Below, one piece after another: positions 11,933-22,620 of a stretch of DNA of 64,000 nucleotides. Each line of letters begins with the position of its first letter. Position 1 is the first letter of the stretch. The stretch covers positions 3,658,001 through 3,722,000 of the forward strand of contig OX421964.1 of assembly GCA_949128115.1 (NCBI GenBank), written 5' to 3'. The notes beneath the pieces were generated by a model, which searched no databases, was not told the origin of the DNA, and was given only the letters and a program-made list of their open reading frames with translations. The DNA comes from Anaspis maculata (Eukaryota > Arthropoda > Insecta > Coleoptera > Scraptiidae). The position numbers were made by a program, and so were the translations under genes.

Positions 11933-12175
11933 GAAACCGCGCCGGCCAGGAGGGGCTGCGGTCGGCGATGGACCAGCCTGAAACAGCACCCGCGGTCCGG
12001 CACGGAACCGCTGACCGAGACGGGAAACGGCGCCGGCAGCGGCTTTTCCACACCCTCCACGGCCAACACCAGCCCCCTGCCGGCGGCCGCGGAGGGCATC
12101 CGCAAGAGCAACTGGCAGGTCATCGAGCACTTCAGCTCCAAGGAGAAGGGCAGTCTGTCGTCCAGTCTCATTGCG
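11933..12175 (+). CDS. ADCY5/6-like: Adenylate cyclase type 5/6-like, N-terminal cytoplasmic exon
   Basis: Phase-0 exon of 81 codons between the acceptor TTTGCAG (to 11932) and the donor GTGAGT (from 12176). It is strikingly GC-rich against AT-rich surroundings. The peptide is low-complexity in its first two thirds (Pro, Gly, Ser, Thr, Ala) and ends in KSNWQVIEHFSSKEKGSLSS. That fits the variable cytosolic N-terminus of membrane adenylate cyclases. It joins in phase to the exon at 32869, which starts with a valine codon. There is no ATG in this frame, so translation starts in an unseen upstream exon. The overlapping ATG frame at 11968 has no in-phase partner and is rejected. Membership of this gene is inferred from strand, phase and splice sites, not from a conserved domain. 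Confidence 0.72.
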
Positions 12176-12598
12176 GTGAGTTTCTAGAATAATATCTTCA
12201 TTCTTCACTCGTCAGCCATGTGAAACTTGAGTAGTTCTCCTCCATAATATGCAACATCACCTCTTCCTCCTCCAGCAACATCCATGCACTCTTGTTTATT
12301 GTGTCCTCCTCACTGAACTTTTGCTTTGTTGATTCAACTTCGTCACTATTTGAAAGAAAATAAAGTGAAACGGACGCTCTCATCCGATGTGCTTCAACAA
12401 TCGCGAAAGCATCTGGACGTGCACGTTGTGTCAGACTCTTCAAACTCACTCATTGTTCTCCGATTCATTAAATTCCCATAAAAACCTGAAAAAACCCACA
12501 TGCGCAGCATACTTTGATGCTATGGTTAATATAAACCCTACTCACAACCTAACTGGATGATAAAACGCTTTATACAAATCTAAGAAAACAAATAATTG
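12176..12598. other. 5' end of cyclase intron 1, no other feature
   Basis: The intron runs from the donor at 12176 to the acceptor at 32868 (20.7 kb). The first 420 bases hold nothing I recognise. Confidence 0.6.
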
Positions 12599-13144
12599 AA
12601 CAAGCGAATATGCCTCATGGGCATGAGGCTCAGTAGCGCACTTCCTTTTTGAAGGATTAGTGAACGCAAGATGTTAAGTGATTAGGGTTCTACCGTCTTG
12701 GGCAAAAAATTGCAATATGGCGGCCAAAATATCGACAGAATCATGAAATTCGGCTTGAAAATCAAAATGATCGTACTAGACAAGGGTAAGTTTCAAGTTT
12801 CATGACAATCGTTCCACTAATAAGAAATTTCAATATGGCAGCCAAGATGGCGGCCGAATTATGAAAGCCAACCTGCCTATTTGGTCCTTGAGGACCTAAG
12901 CTATCCACCGGATAAAGTTCAATCTTCAAGGGCTGTAGCTTTATTTCCCGAGGAGAAGTTCAACTTCATCGAAGTGCACAGGAGATCTCTGTTTTTTGAG
13001 AATAATGATAACGATGTATGGATAACAAAAATAGTGCCCATTGGCCACCCTTGGGGACATCAGCTATTAATCGGAAAAAAGTTCCAAGACTCTTGTTTCA
13101 ATTCTCGAGAAGGAGTACAGCGTCTTAATTTCTGCACGGACTCG

Positions 13145-13179
<35 letters not shown>

Positions 13180-14366
13180 CGGCCACATAAGCGTCATTCT
13201 TTACTTATATAAAAAAATGTTCTCCAACTGATTTCGACCTCCTGAACACTAATATCGGGTTCACTTTTGAATTGGAACATTTCTTTTTTATCGAAAAACC
13301 GACAAAATGGTAGCCTTGTCACATGATTTTCAGTGATACCTACCTACTTTTTTTTTGTTATTGAGCGAACATCTTTCGTAATTTGAGTGCCATAATCCTT
13401 CAGGTACCTAGTATTGACTATTTCAAAATGTTCAATTACTATTTCGGCACGTCTGATTTTAAATTTGTAGGGTCGTGTAATATGCGCCGAGCCGTGGCTT
13501 TGCGGTCGTTTTCAAAAATTGATAACAATTGACCCAACGGTCGGATCGAAGTGGGGTTTTTGTCAAAAGAAAGTTCAAATTGTTCTCTAAATATAATGCC
13601 GTACATGCAGTGATGTATTTCATTAAGAAATTGTAGTTGCCTGCATATCGCAACTTTCTACATCTTACCGCGAATGCCAGCACTTGATCGGCGAAGCCGC
13701 CCTACACCAAAATGTTATTTTTGTAATTGTTCATGATTATTTCGGCAAAATTTTTCTTGATTCGCGTACCAAGGCCATGAGCTACCCATTCGAGTTGAAA
13801 TATTTTCTGTATTGAATTTCGTTTTGTTCGGAGGAAAGGATATCAAGCACCAGCAAGCAACGAATAAATCATTTGCGGCCGAGCCGTAGTTTCGGAGTCA
13901 TTTTCAAAAATTAATAACTACTAATCGGCACCTCGCACCGATGTGAAATTTTCATTAAAATAAAGTTCAAATCATTCTCTAAATATAACTCCGCATATGT
14001 ATTATGATAAAATGATAAGATCGGGTACTTCCTCGCATGTGATAACTTTCGAGATCAGGCCGGCTTCTGAAATGCAGCATTCAACGGCGATGCCGCGTCA
14101 CACTAAATTGTTATTATTGTCATTGTTTATTATTATTTCGTCAAGATTTTTCTTGGTTCGGGATACAAGGTCATGAGCTACCCAATGGAGTAAAAATTTT
14201 TCGCAAAAACCTTTTCGTCTAGGACTAGATGCGGGGACGGACGGACGGACGGACGGACGGACGGACGGACGGACGGACGGACGGACGGACGGACGGTCGG
14301 ACGGACGGACGGACGGACGGACAAAGCGAGGACAAAAGCGCCTTCCCGTTTGGAGAAGTGCGCTAA
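12599..14366 (-). mobile_element. Helentron-like non-autonomous element, copy B (inverted)
   Basis: Reverse-oriented copy of the element at 4160-6114. The hairpin is at 12612-12629, the GTGCGC subterminal repeat is near 12635, and the unit ends GAGAAGTGCGCTAA at 14366. It shares the 5' and 3' boundaries of copy A but differs in internal repeats: about one 119-bp unit instead of three and a half, a short GACA run near 13150-13176, and a GACG run of about 100 bp (14233-14322) instead of 20 bp. Open frames inside (12881-13231 and 13459-13683) match equivalents in copy A but carry no known domain. Confidence 0.75.
14233..14322. repeat. Long (GACG)n microsatellite
   Basis: About 22 GACG units with one GTCG interruption, in the subterminal region of the inverted Helentron-like element. 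Confidence 0.92.
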
Positions 14367-14906
14367 AAAACAGTCAAGTTACGGTGAGCGAGAGCAATCG
14401 ATGGCATAGGGGTGCGACTTTCCCAGGTATTCAGACAACTATAAATTACAAGGATCTTTTTTGCAACACATCAGCAGCTCTTCCTTGAATCTAACATTAT
14501 CTAAGATCATGCACCTGCATTATTTTTTCTACCGTCCATGATCTCGCGTTAAGTTCCGAACTTGAGTCTCTCCCCCGCTTAACTTGACTCTCTTCCTAAC
14601 TTGAGTGACTCAATTTTTACTCTTTCTTTTCCACCTCAGCTCGCGTGGTATTCCTGTCGGTTTCAGTCAACCAATCGCGGTTCGCGATTTTTCCTGAGAA
14701 AATGCACTTTGTCGTCGCTTACTTATTTCTGATCTCGGCCAGACAGGTCACCAAGAGTTTTCTTATCTCGCAGCTGAATGTGGCTTCCTGTCGTGCAGAC
14801 ATTACAAACCTATCGAATTTACGAAGATTATTGTACAAGAGTTTAATATTTCTTCAAAATAAGACTAATATCCTAAAGCATAATTTGGGAGAATAGCGAG
14901 AATAAA
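14367..14906. other. Intronic stretch, nothing recognised
   Basis: Mixed sequence with a weakly repeated AACTTGAGTC / AACTTGACTC motif at about 14560-14610. No gene was supported. Confidence 0.4.
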
Positions 14907-15290
14907 TAGTGTAGTTCTGAAAATTGGTAGAGATGTTCTCAAAAGCTTGCTGATTACTGTGTAGAAAGTCCCCATCGATAGGGAGTGTGGAATCGCCGCC
15001 ATCTTGGATTATTGGTACATTTGAAGTATATTTTGCTATTATCTCGATTAAAGGCGATTCCATCAAAAAATCGCTTGGTTCAAATGAAAGGCCATCAAAT
15101 TCCCTGCAAAAAAGTTGCGTATTACTTTCACGTATATGTCATAACTTTGAAGAAATTGGCCTGTGAGCGTCAGGTGCGAGTCGTGGAAGAGATATTTCAT
15201 TTCTCACGGTGTTTTTGTAAAATCACGAGAAACCACAATGCAGTGCTGTTTAGTTAATCTTGGTTAATGAATAATGAAATGAAAAAAATA
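14907..15290. repeat. Left arm of a broken foldback (partner 18755-18949)
   Basis: TAGTGTAGTTCTGAAAATTG at 14907 is the inverse of the block ending at 18949. CCCCATCGATAGG and CTCACGGTGTTTTTG are also mirrored. The left arm has about 190 bases near 15000-15195 that the right arm lacks. The core of the element is the palindrome at 15291-15835, and the 1.06-kb dispersed repeat adjoins the right arm. Confidence 0.75.
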
Positions 15291-15835
15291 TATTGGCCTT
15301 CACTTCAAAAAATATGGGGGGATCTAAGGGAAAAATGGAACCTCTAATATTTCGGTTATTTAAGGAAATTTTGAAAACATTTTTGGGAGGAATTATGAGT
15401 GATCCGTTTATGATACAAGGTGCAAAAGACAGATCAATCGTTGTACAGGGTGAGTTTGTACCCTGGATTTTGTCAGACCTCGCGTGAATCTGCAATGCCG
15501 CATCTAAATATCTGAAAATAATCGTAACCAACACTACCAAAATCAGAACAATGAGTGACAGACAAACCAGTTCAGGTTACTCATTGTTCTAATTCTCGTA
15601 GTGTTGGTTACGGACATTTTCAGATGTTGAGATGCGCTTTGCAGGTTTACGCGTGGTCTGAAAAAATCCAGGGTACAGGCTCACCCTGTACAATAATTGG
15701 TCTGTCTTTTGTATCTTGTAGCATAAAAGAATCACCCATCATTTTCCTCAAACCTTTTTTAATTTTTTTTTCAAATAACCGAAATATGAGAGGTTCAATT
15801 TTTATCCTTTGACCTCCCTATTTTTTTTCCAATTG
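15291..15835. repeat. Palindrome of about 0.54 kb, short loop
   Basis: The arms are inverses of each other around a centre near 15570. Examples are CTCATTGTTCTAATTCTCGT against the inverse near 15535-15555, AGTGTTGGTTACG, AGACAGATCAATCGTTGTACA against the inverse near 15690-15710, and ATGAGAGGTTCAATTTTTATC near 15786. The loop is about 20-30 nt. Confidence 0.8.
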
Positions 15836-17619
15836 AAACGACCCCAGCTATCGTCTTGTACCCCTGAATGGGTAGGCAACCCATTATACTGGCATTTAAT
15901 TCAACTTATTTGAATTAAATCACTTTTCCCGCTTTTGGAACCGCTTGGCCGATGATCATCTAGTATCAGGACGACATCCCGTTGTGCCTCTCTTCTTGTT
16001 GTTCGATTATAGAGTTCTCGAGATTGTTGAGACAGGTCTGACTACAAGTTTGAACGCAATAAGACACAATATAAAATTTTAACGTAACATCAATCTATTG
16101 ACCTCTATGTACAATTCAAAATGTTTAAATAATGGCTCGCTCCTATACCTAGTCCTACCTTCACATCGCAGGCTAAATTATCTAAAAGATCTAACCTATT
16201 CCCGAAGAGATAACTTTCCCCTAATTATTTCAGACGTCCCAACACCCCAACCCTCCGACGAACACCTGACTCTACACCTTGACCGACATTTAATTCTGAC
16301 TGGTTTTCGCGGTTCAAAGTTCCTTTTGTGGTTGAATCAGATCCAACATTTATGTTAGTGTTAGAGGTTATGTTAGGGTTAGGCCCGGCTTCTAGACACT
16401 GCAAAGAGAAGAGTGACTTCGACCACGAATGCAATCTAAGATTTGTGGGCCGGTGTGTGCGGTGGCCCCCTTTTTGTGGAGCCTCTTTTCAAAGGCTAAC
16501 GCTCTTTTTGGGCTATGGTTCTCTTTTGCCCGTTTGGAAGGGATTGGATATGGCTGGCCTTTGTGGGGGCTTTAAACCTGTTTTCGCCGTGAATTGCCCC
16601 CAATGCTCAGAAAGATTCCCGTGATCGAAAGTGCCTATAACCGGAAATGTTGAACCAAATTTCGCCCTTCCAAAACTTTCGAACCGATGGTGTACGCGAA
16701 ACAAATTACTCAAATCAAGGTACTAATTTAATGTGGAGAACGTTTTGAGCACGCCCCGTATACGCGCTAGTTCGTTGTTGTTTAGCAATTTGTGAGAGAA
16801 GGCCGCAGTCAGGAAAAACAAAACGCAGAGAATAGACTACACAGGGTGTTCGTCGAAAGCCGATGCGGAGAGGCGTCGAAATAATCTTTGCCCTAACACG
16901 AAGTAATCGCCGTCTACACTATTCCTGATCGAGCCCTAATAACAGTTCATTTTTACAAAGTCCCTATCTGAACGATGGCGTCGTTGGGTACCGGATTGAA
17001 TTCATCAGTTTCGAATAAGAACGTCTTCATTCCCGTAACAAACTCTATATGGAAATATCCGGAACTGTCTTGGCGCTAAAACAAAATCATTAGTTTCAAG
17101 GAGGGGGGGGGGGGTGTCCATCAATCCGATCAACCATTACGACTCTACGGCAGGGTCCGAACCCGATTTCAACGCGATGCTATTTTATTTCAATTACTTG
17201 ATTTTTCACGTAGTTCTCAAAATTTACTTTTTCCGAATAACTAGGAGCTTCAGAAACGCAGAGGAAGCTCACCCGCGAGTCTCCAGATCTAACCTACTAG
17301 GTCCGGTGCTCTGAGTACCGCAGTCACAAAGCCAAGTCCAGAGGGCCCAAGAGCGCGAATACCTTTCTATGAAGGTATCCAACAAAGGACGAGGCTTGAA
17401 AGTGGCTGTACCTGACGGCAGACAGTAGCGCAGACACCAGCACGTGCAGGCAGATTCAGAAAGCACGCGTGAGCCCCATCATACATTTTTCCGACAAAGC
17501 CTAACCGTAAGCAACTATCCCAACTCACCAAGACTAACCTCCCGCTCGTCGAGGTCATCACTCCGCCACACGAGATACCGAAACGAGAGACCTCATTTCT
17601 ATCGGGCCTGGATCATTTA
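15836..17619. other. Intronic stretch without recognised genes
   Basis: Contains a TTAGTGTTAGAGGTTATGTTAGGGTTAGG run near 16351-16383 that is telomere-like in part, an ACACAGGGTGTTCG word near 16847, and a poly-G run at about 17101-17115. Open frames (for example 16328-16624) have no recognisable motif. Confidence 0.4.
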
Positions 17620-18747
17620 GGGGTTTCAACTCGACATCCTCGAGGTGGGCTAGAACTCATCGTGGAGGGAACGCGACTCAGCATCCTGGAGGGGGTTCGA
17701 AACACTTCGTCAACGGGCCCCAACTCTACGACTTGGAGAAGGGTCGAAACTCAACACCGGAAGGGTCTTGGCACATCGACCTGGAGAAGGGCTGGAACTC
17801 GTCGCCGGAGGGCTCTGACTCGACACCTGGAGGCGGATCAAGACTCAACGTCCAAGGGCTCTGACTCGACATCCTAGAGACGGGTTGCAACTCAACGGGG
17901 GAAGCAACTCATCAGTCTCTCGGAGGGTCAAAACTCAACCTGGAGGGTTCTCGACTCAGCGTGCCTCCAAGGGGACCAAAACACGACTCCGAAGGGTTCC
18001 AACTCGGCTTTCTCCAGGGGGCCTTTGAGACACATCAGCCGGGGGAAATCGACTCGTCATTTTCCAAGTGGGCTGGGACTTATCATTGGGGCTTCGACGC
18101 TTCGGCCTCTAGGAGGGTCGCGACGCAACATAAACGGGTTCTAACTCAGCTTCCTCGAAGGGGACTAAAACTCTTCGCTAACAGGCCCGCAGAAGCACTC
18201 GGCGACGGACGTGACAAGTCGGGAGCGGACGGCAGCCCAGGATTGGTCCAGGTACCACGGTCAATCTCCGGCGATATCCTCCATTCCCAGCAATTCGGAA
18301 TATTTTTCGCATCCAAAACGATCGCGAACGGGGTATAGACGGCTCAGGTAATCTGAGAAGCCGCTGAAGAATGCGACCGGCGCCGGCGGTGCTAACACGT
18401 GTGAATCGGATGGTGGCGGGCAGCGGGCAGCGGGCGGTGGCCGATGGCGTGTCAACACAGCAGGAGTACGGCAGCAACCAACTGGGTCGAAGTGCGGGTG
18501 CCTCACTTCATATGCACCAATTCCCCATTTCGTCGGACGTCAAGCAGGGACGGTTGTTGAATGTCGATGATGGGCCAGTAAATTATGTTATAGAGCTTTG
18601 CGGGATTTACACGAATGAATTAAATAGCTAGCGACATCTTTTAATGATGCCTTGACTCAGAATATTCACATTCTTATACCTCGATTTCACGGCTTTGAAT
18701 TATTTTCCTCCGGATTATTTTTGGCCCGCCAAATGCGGGTGGCTTCA
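17620..18747. repeat. Dispersed 1.06-kb repeat, copy 2
   Basis: Positions 17682-18747 match 1-1063 nearly throughout. Bases 17620-17681 add more minisatellite that is off-window in copy 1. The right boundary is identical (GCGGGTGGCTTCA), after which the flanks differ completely. The repeat therefore moved or was copied as a unit with a defined 3' end. It abuts the inner edge of the right foldback arm at 18755. Confidence 0.88.
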
Positions 18748-18754
18748 AAATGAA

Positions 18755-18949
18755 GGGCAAATTATTTTTTTTCATATGATTATTCATTTAAGAAGATCAA
18801 TCAAACAGCATTGCATTGTAGTTTTGCGTAATTCTCCAAAAACACCGTGAGAAATTGAGCGATTCCACACCACCTATCGATGGGGACTTTTTACACAGTA
18901 ATCAGCAAGGCTTCGAAAACATCGCTACCAATTTTCAGAACTACACTAT
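18755..18949. repeat. Right arm of the foldback that begins at 14907
   Basis: Inverse of 14907-15290 with a deletion. The region just right of it (about 18985-19035) carries CTTCGATGGCCCC and GATCACACATGTAG, related to the hairpin motifs at 26598-26715 and 31826-31905. Confidence 0.72.
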
Positions 18950-19704
18950 AATTTTTGATATTTTTTTCTTTATTGACTGGGCTATATGCAAGCATTATAC
19001 TTCGATGGCCCCATCCTTAAGATCACACATGTAGTACACACGGAGTTTATCGGATTCCTCAGAACTAGAGGATATACTGCTAGGCATCGAGCCATTGCAA
19101 GTAATTGAACACCACGATTATGACCCTTGATCATTCTTCAGGTTGTCTACCATGATTCATAGCCATAAGTTCAGCGGTTCGGTTTTAGCAGCTATTTAAA
19201 TAAAATAGTGTCGATTTTTCATGAAAAAAACAGAAAATCACGAGGTCTCTGGGTCATTTCTTAGGTCATTGGGGGAAGATCCCCCACAGAACTTTGATAA
19301 ATTTATGCTGAATTATTAGAAAAAAGTGCATTCTTCAAGAGAACATTCAAACTCAGTTCTGCTTACATTCTAACGTCTTCGAGGCAGGGTTGGTTGTTTT
19401 GAACAAATGTTTCAAACTTGTTTTAAACAAAAGCGTTTGTTTTAAACAAAATTGTTTCAAACATATTAAACATGTTTTTACACATATTTCAAACAATCAT
19501 GTTTTTTTCTCTTTTTTACGGAAATTATAACTTTGGACTTTATTTTCGATAGTTCTCCTCGTTACCACTTCTATGGTTTCATGAATTTTCAATTTCTTGG
19601 ACTGATCTGTGATCTTATTCATGTCGGATGATGAAATATAAGAAACGTTCTGTCTTATATTTCCAAATTATTCTTTGTCAGACCACCTTAACCCATATAG
19701 CCCG

Positions 19705-19726
19705 ACCGTCCTTTATAAAGGACGGT
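19705..19726. promoter_or_regulatory. Subterminal perfect palindrome of the piggyBac element
   Basis: A 22-bp perfect palindrome whose core is GTCCTTTATAAAGGAC, 13 bp inside the left terminus. The same 16-bp core recurs at 20031-20046, and a variant (GTCCTTTTAAAAGGAC) at 21001-21016 toward the right end. It could be a binding site for the transposase cysteine-rich domain, which is known to contact palindromic subterminal DNA in piggyBac; that role is inferred. Confidence 0.7.
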
Positions 19727-20098
19727 AAAAGTTTTTTTCAAAATAATCAACTGTTATTACTAGTATAAACAGATAAGTCACTACATACCAAACTTCAAGT
19801 ATTGAGAGTCCATTCATATCACTAGTTCGTTATAATTACTGAATTTGCTTGTATGGTGCCCTTTTGTTTGTTGTTGGCTTTTACAATGAATAACCATAGG
19901 TAGGTATATTTTGTTGTTGATAGTAGTTTATGATTGTTTTTTTCTATAGTTGGGTACTTCAAAGATCAAGTAACTTGCCTTATACCAAAACTTTATTTTT
20001 TTTTCAAACCGTCCCGTGCAAAAAAACGGTGTCCTTTATAAAGGACGGTAGGTCTATCCACTACTATCAACAACAATGATGTCGTTTTTATTTCACTT

Positions 20099-20800
20099 AT
20101 GGAAAAGACCCCTTACCATAGCACAGTTACTGGAAGAAATCGAGAAGGATGTATTGAAGATATTCCAGGAGAAATAGCAATTCTTTTCCCAAAAATACAA
20201 ACGATGAGTGCGATACGGATGAAGATTCAGCTGAAGAAAATTCTATTGAACCAAACAATTTGCCAGAAGCGCAGCTCAGAGCCGAATTTGGGCTACAAGT
20301 TTTGGATTGGGGCTTTGTGGCTAGGCATTATTGTCTATCTTGAGAAATGACGAGGTTCTCGTGATCAGAGAAAAAAGCACATCGTAGCACGTAGATCAAC
20401 CGCTACTGAATCATACTACGGGAATATGGGCGGTGTAGATCGTGATGATCAAAATCAAGGCTAATACAGGGTTTCAGTCAGAAAGGAGAATAGTATTCTT
20501 CACCATTTGCTCACTGCATAGATATGACTATGCAAAAATCTTGGCGACTAAATAAAAATAATGGCGGAAACCTCGACCAACTTAAGTTCCAAAGATCTGT
20601 GAGTACAGAGCTGCTGGAAACTAGCGAAAAAATGGCAAAGAAAAAGACCTTTGAAACCACCCGGAAATTTGCGTGAGTTTTTTCATGAGCATGAGAAAAT
20701 CACCGGCGATGCGCAGTATGCCATAAAAAAGACCAATTTTATGTGCAAAAATTATTATGTCGGCTTGCATCTCAAGAATTGTTTCATTTTTCACCACACT
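20099..20800 (+). pseudogene. piggyBac transposase remnant
   Basis: Pieces in different frames show the order of a piggyBac transposase: an N-terminal acidic segment (DTDEDSAEENS), the GGVDRDDQ motif that contains a catalytic aspartate in this family, and a degenerate C-terminal zinc-binding module. There are several stops and at least three frame changes, and it is far shorter than the usual 550-600 residues. It cannot encode an active enzyme. Confidence 0.85.
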
Positions 20801-21249
20801 CAAAATGTATGTTTGTTTGCAAATTGTGTGTCTTGTGTTTGTTTGTTTAGGTTTTCCTTCAATGATTTTTTCTTTTGTTCTCTGATGTTTTTTTTTGTTT
20901 TATATTGATAATTTCATGTTTTTTGAAGTGCAAGAGAACATTTTTCAATCGTTTGATGTTATCAAAAAATTTATATTTCATAGTAGTACATAGCCCTACC
21001 GTCCTTTTAAAAGGACAGCACTTTTCAACTAAATACAACACTCAAAGAATTTTTTTCTTATTTTTGTGTAATTATACTCTGCTTAAAATACCAGAATTTT
21101 AAGAAAAATTTCCGCTTACGGAAAAAAATTTAATTCCGGACCATATGGGTTAAGAATAGAACCATAAAGACATTTTTTTGAAAAAAATTGGACTGTAAGA
21201 GCTCATACCCTAAAGCTACATTCACAACCTACAAATTATCATTATTGCA

Positions 21250-21475
21250 TATATACTGCGCGTCTTTTGAAGTGGATATTGTGAGTTTCTTGTGAATTAA
21301 GTTTCAAAATTTCCTGCATAACATAGCATTATTGACAGGTATAGTCGATAATTGAATTATCAAATCATTGAACTGAATTATAGATTATACCTACCAATAA
21401 TGCTATGCAAGAGAATACAGTGCTCAATCTACAAGAAACTCGCAATATCTACTCCAAAAGACGCGCAGTGCACGT
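21250..21475. repeat. Small palindrome inside the hAT element
   Basis: ACTGCGCGTCTTTTGAAGTG, ATTGTGAGTTTCTTGT and GCATAACATAGCATTATTG on the left are mirrored by AATAATGCTATGCAAG, TACAAGAAACTCGCAATAT and CAAAAGACGCGCAGTGC on the right, around a centre near 21360. Confidence 0.8.
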
Positions 21476-21837
21476 AAAACATTATACGTAACGTAGTGTG
21501 GTCGCATCATTCACAATACCCGAAATTACGATTTGCATAATCATACGCTCCGTGTTTTCTACCTGGTAGAATTTGTGGAAGGCTGTTGTATATCTCTGCA
21601 ACCTTTTAGCGAGAACTCCAATGAAAAGTTCATTGTCATGGTTATGGAAAACTAGTTCCTATACAGCAAATCTTAGCCGAGGCTAGATTGAACAAAAAGC
21701 CAGTAGCCATTTCAAAATATTGACAATCTGACATCTGACGGTTGAGGCGAGTATGCGCAATGTGCCCGAAATTATACGTGAACTTCTAACGTGTACATAA
21801 AAGCTTGGACCTTGTAAGGTTTCATGTATACGTAGAA

Positions 21838-22172
21838 GTTTTTTTATTCGTTTATTTAACGTCGGCCCATTTCCGCAACGAGGCCCAACACCGACGCCGG
21901 TGAATGTTTTCCTCCACTATACCGGGAATTTTGCCGACCCCCTGTGTGTTTCAACACAGAGTAGAGATTTTCAACGACCACCAACATCGCTTGGGGTCGG
22001 CACCATCGTTTGTATTCAACGTGCTATGCGACACACATTGTATTTAGCAAGCATTCCAACTAAACCAAGAGGCTGGTTTTCGAGGCAAAAATCCGTCTCC
22101 GGCGAGGATCGAACCCGCGACCTCTGGAGTGGTAGTCGACCGCGCTGACCACCACACCACAAGCTCCTCACG
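21838..22172 (-). mobile_element. tRNA-derived SINE
   Basis: Read on the minus strand, the head contains an A-box-like GGTGGTCAGCGCGG (22140-22153) and a B box CGCGGGTTCGATCCTCGCC (22101-22119). A body of about 250 bp follows, then an A-rich end with AATAAACGAATAAAAAAA. The head does not fold into a proper tRNA anticodon arm, so it is a SINE promoter rather than a tRNA gene. Confidence 0.75.
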
Positions 22173-22620
22173 TAAAAATGACAAGTCTTCCTCACGTAGT
22201 AAGTTGAGATTGGAACAACATCATATAATTGTGCATGCCAGGCTTCTACGGTTATGCGTATGCATGTGTAATACGGTTAGGGTTAATTTGGAGGTTGTGA
22301 ATGTCGCTTAATGTTTTTTGTTGACAATTAATCTGTCGCGACGAGTCACGTGTACGCAATACCAGCTACTTGCGAGCGCAGCTTAGCTCCAGGCTTCAGA
22401 GACGGTATGAAACCCTGCGACGCATATGAAGGTGAAAACAGTCTTCCATACCCATGGACCTATGACGGTAAAAACACGTTTAAAACATGTTTTTTAGTTG
22501 TTTTAAACATTTTTTTTTAAACAGTTTTAAACAGTTGAAAACATGTTTAAAACAAGAAAAAAACACTTTGTTTTGTTCTTTTTCACAAAAACATGTTTTT
22601 TTGCCAACCCTGCTTTGAGG

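Larger units (their letters stand above)
19692..21149 (+). mobile_element. Degenerate piggyBac element with TTAA target duplication
   Basis: TTAA at 19688-19691 and at 21150-21153 flank termini CCCATATAG and CCATATGGG, inverted to each other. The interior holds remnants of a piggyBac transposase on the + strand: an acidic stretch near 20200-20260, the conserved YYGNMGGVDRDDQ block at about 20408-20450, and a C-terminal cysteine-rich remnant (TNFMCKNYYVGLHLKNCF) at about 20726-20790. Stops and frameshifts break it, and the central catalytic region is largely missing. Three GTCC(T/T)TATAAAGGAC-type palindromes lie near the ends. Confidence 0.9.
19385..22612. mobile_element. hAT-type element, 3.2 kb, carrying nested insertions
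   Basis: The left terminus CAGGGTTGGTTGTTTTG and the right terminus (inverse of CCAACCCTG) are hAT-like. The flanking octamers are CTTCGAGG (19377-19384) and CTTTGAGG (22613-22620), one mismatch. Both subterminal regions are rich in TTTAAAC/GTTTAAA words. The interior contains a piggyBac element (19692-21149), a small palindrome (21250-21475) and a tRNA-derived SINE (about 21838-22172). No hAT transposase was seen. Confidence 0.85.

Noticed and set aside
11968..12192. ATG-initiated frame overlapping the first cyclase exon
   Set aside because: It does not join in phase with the next exon. The overlapping phase-0 frame uses both splice sites and continues correctly.
16351..16383. Telomeric TTAGG array
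   Set aside because: Only a few irregular GTTAGGG-like words, not a regular TTAGG repeat.
22100..22172. Functional tRNA gene
   Set aside because: A and B boxes are present but the anticodon stem and acceptor stem do not pair, and a SINE body and A-rich tail follow.
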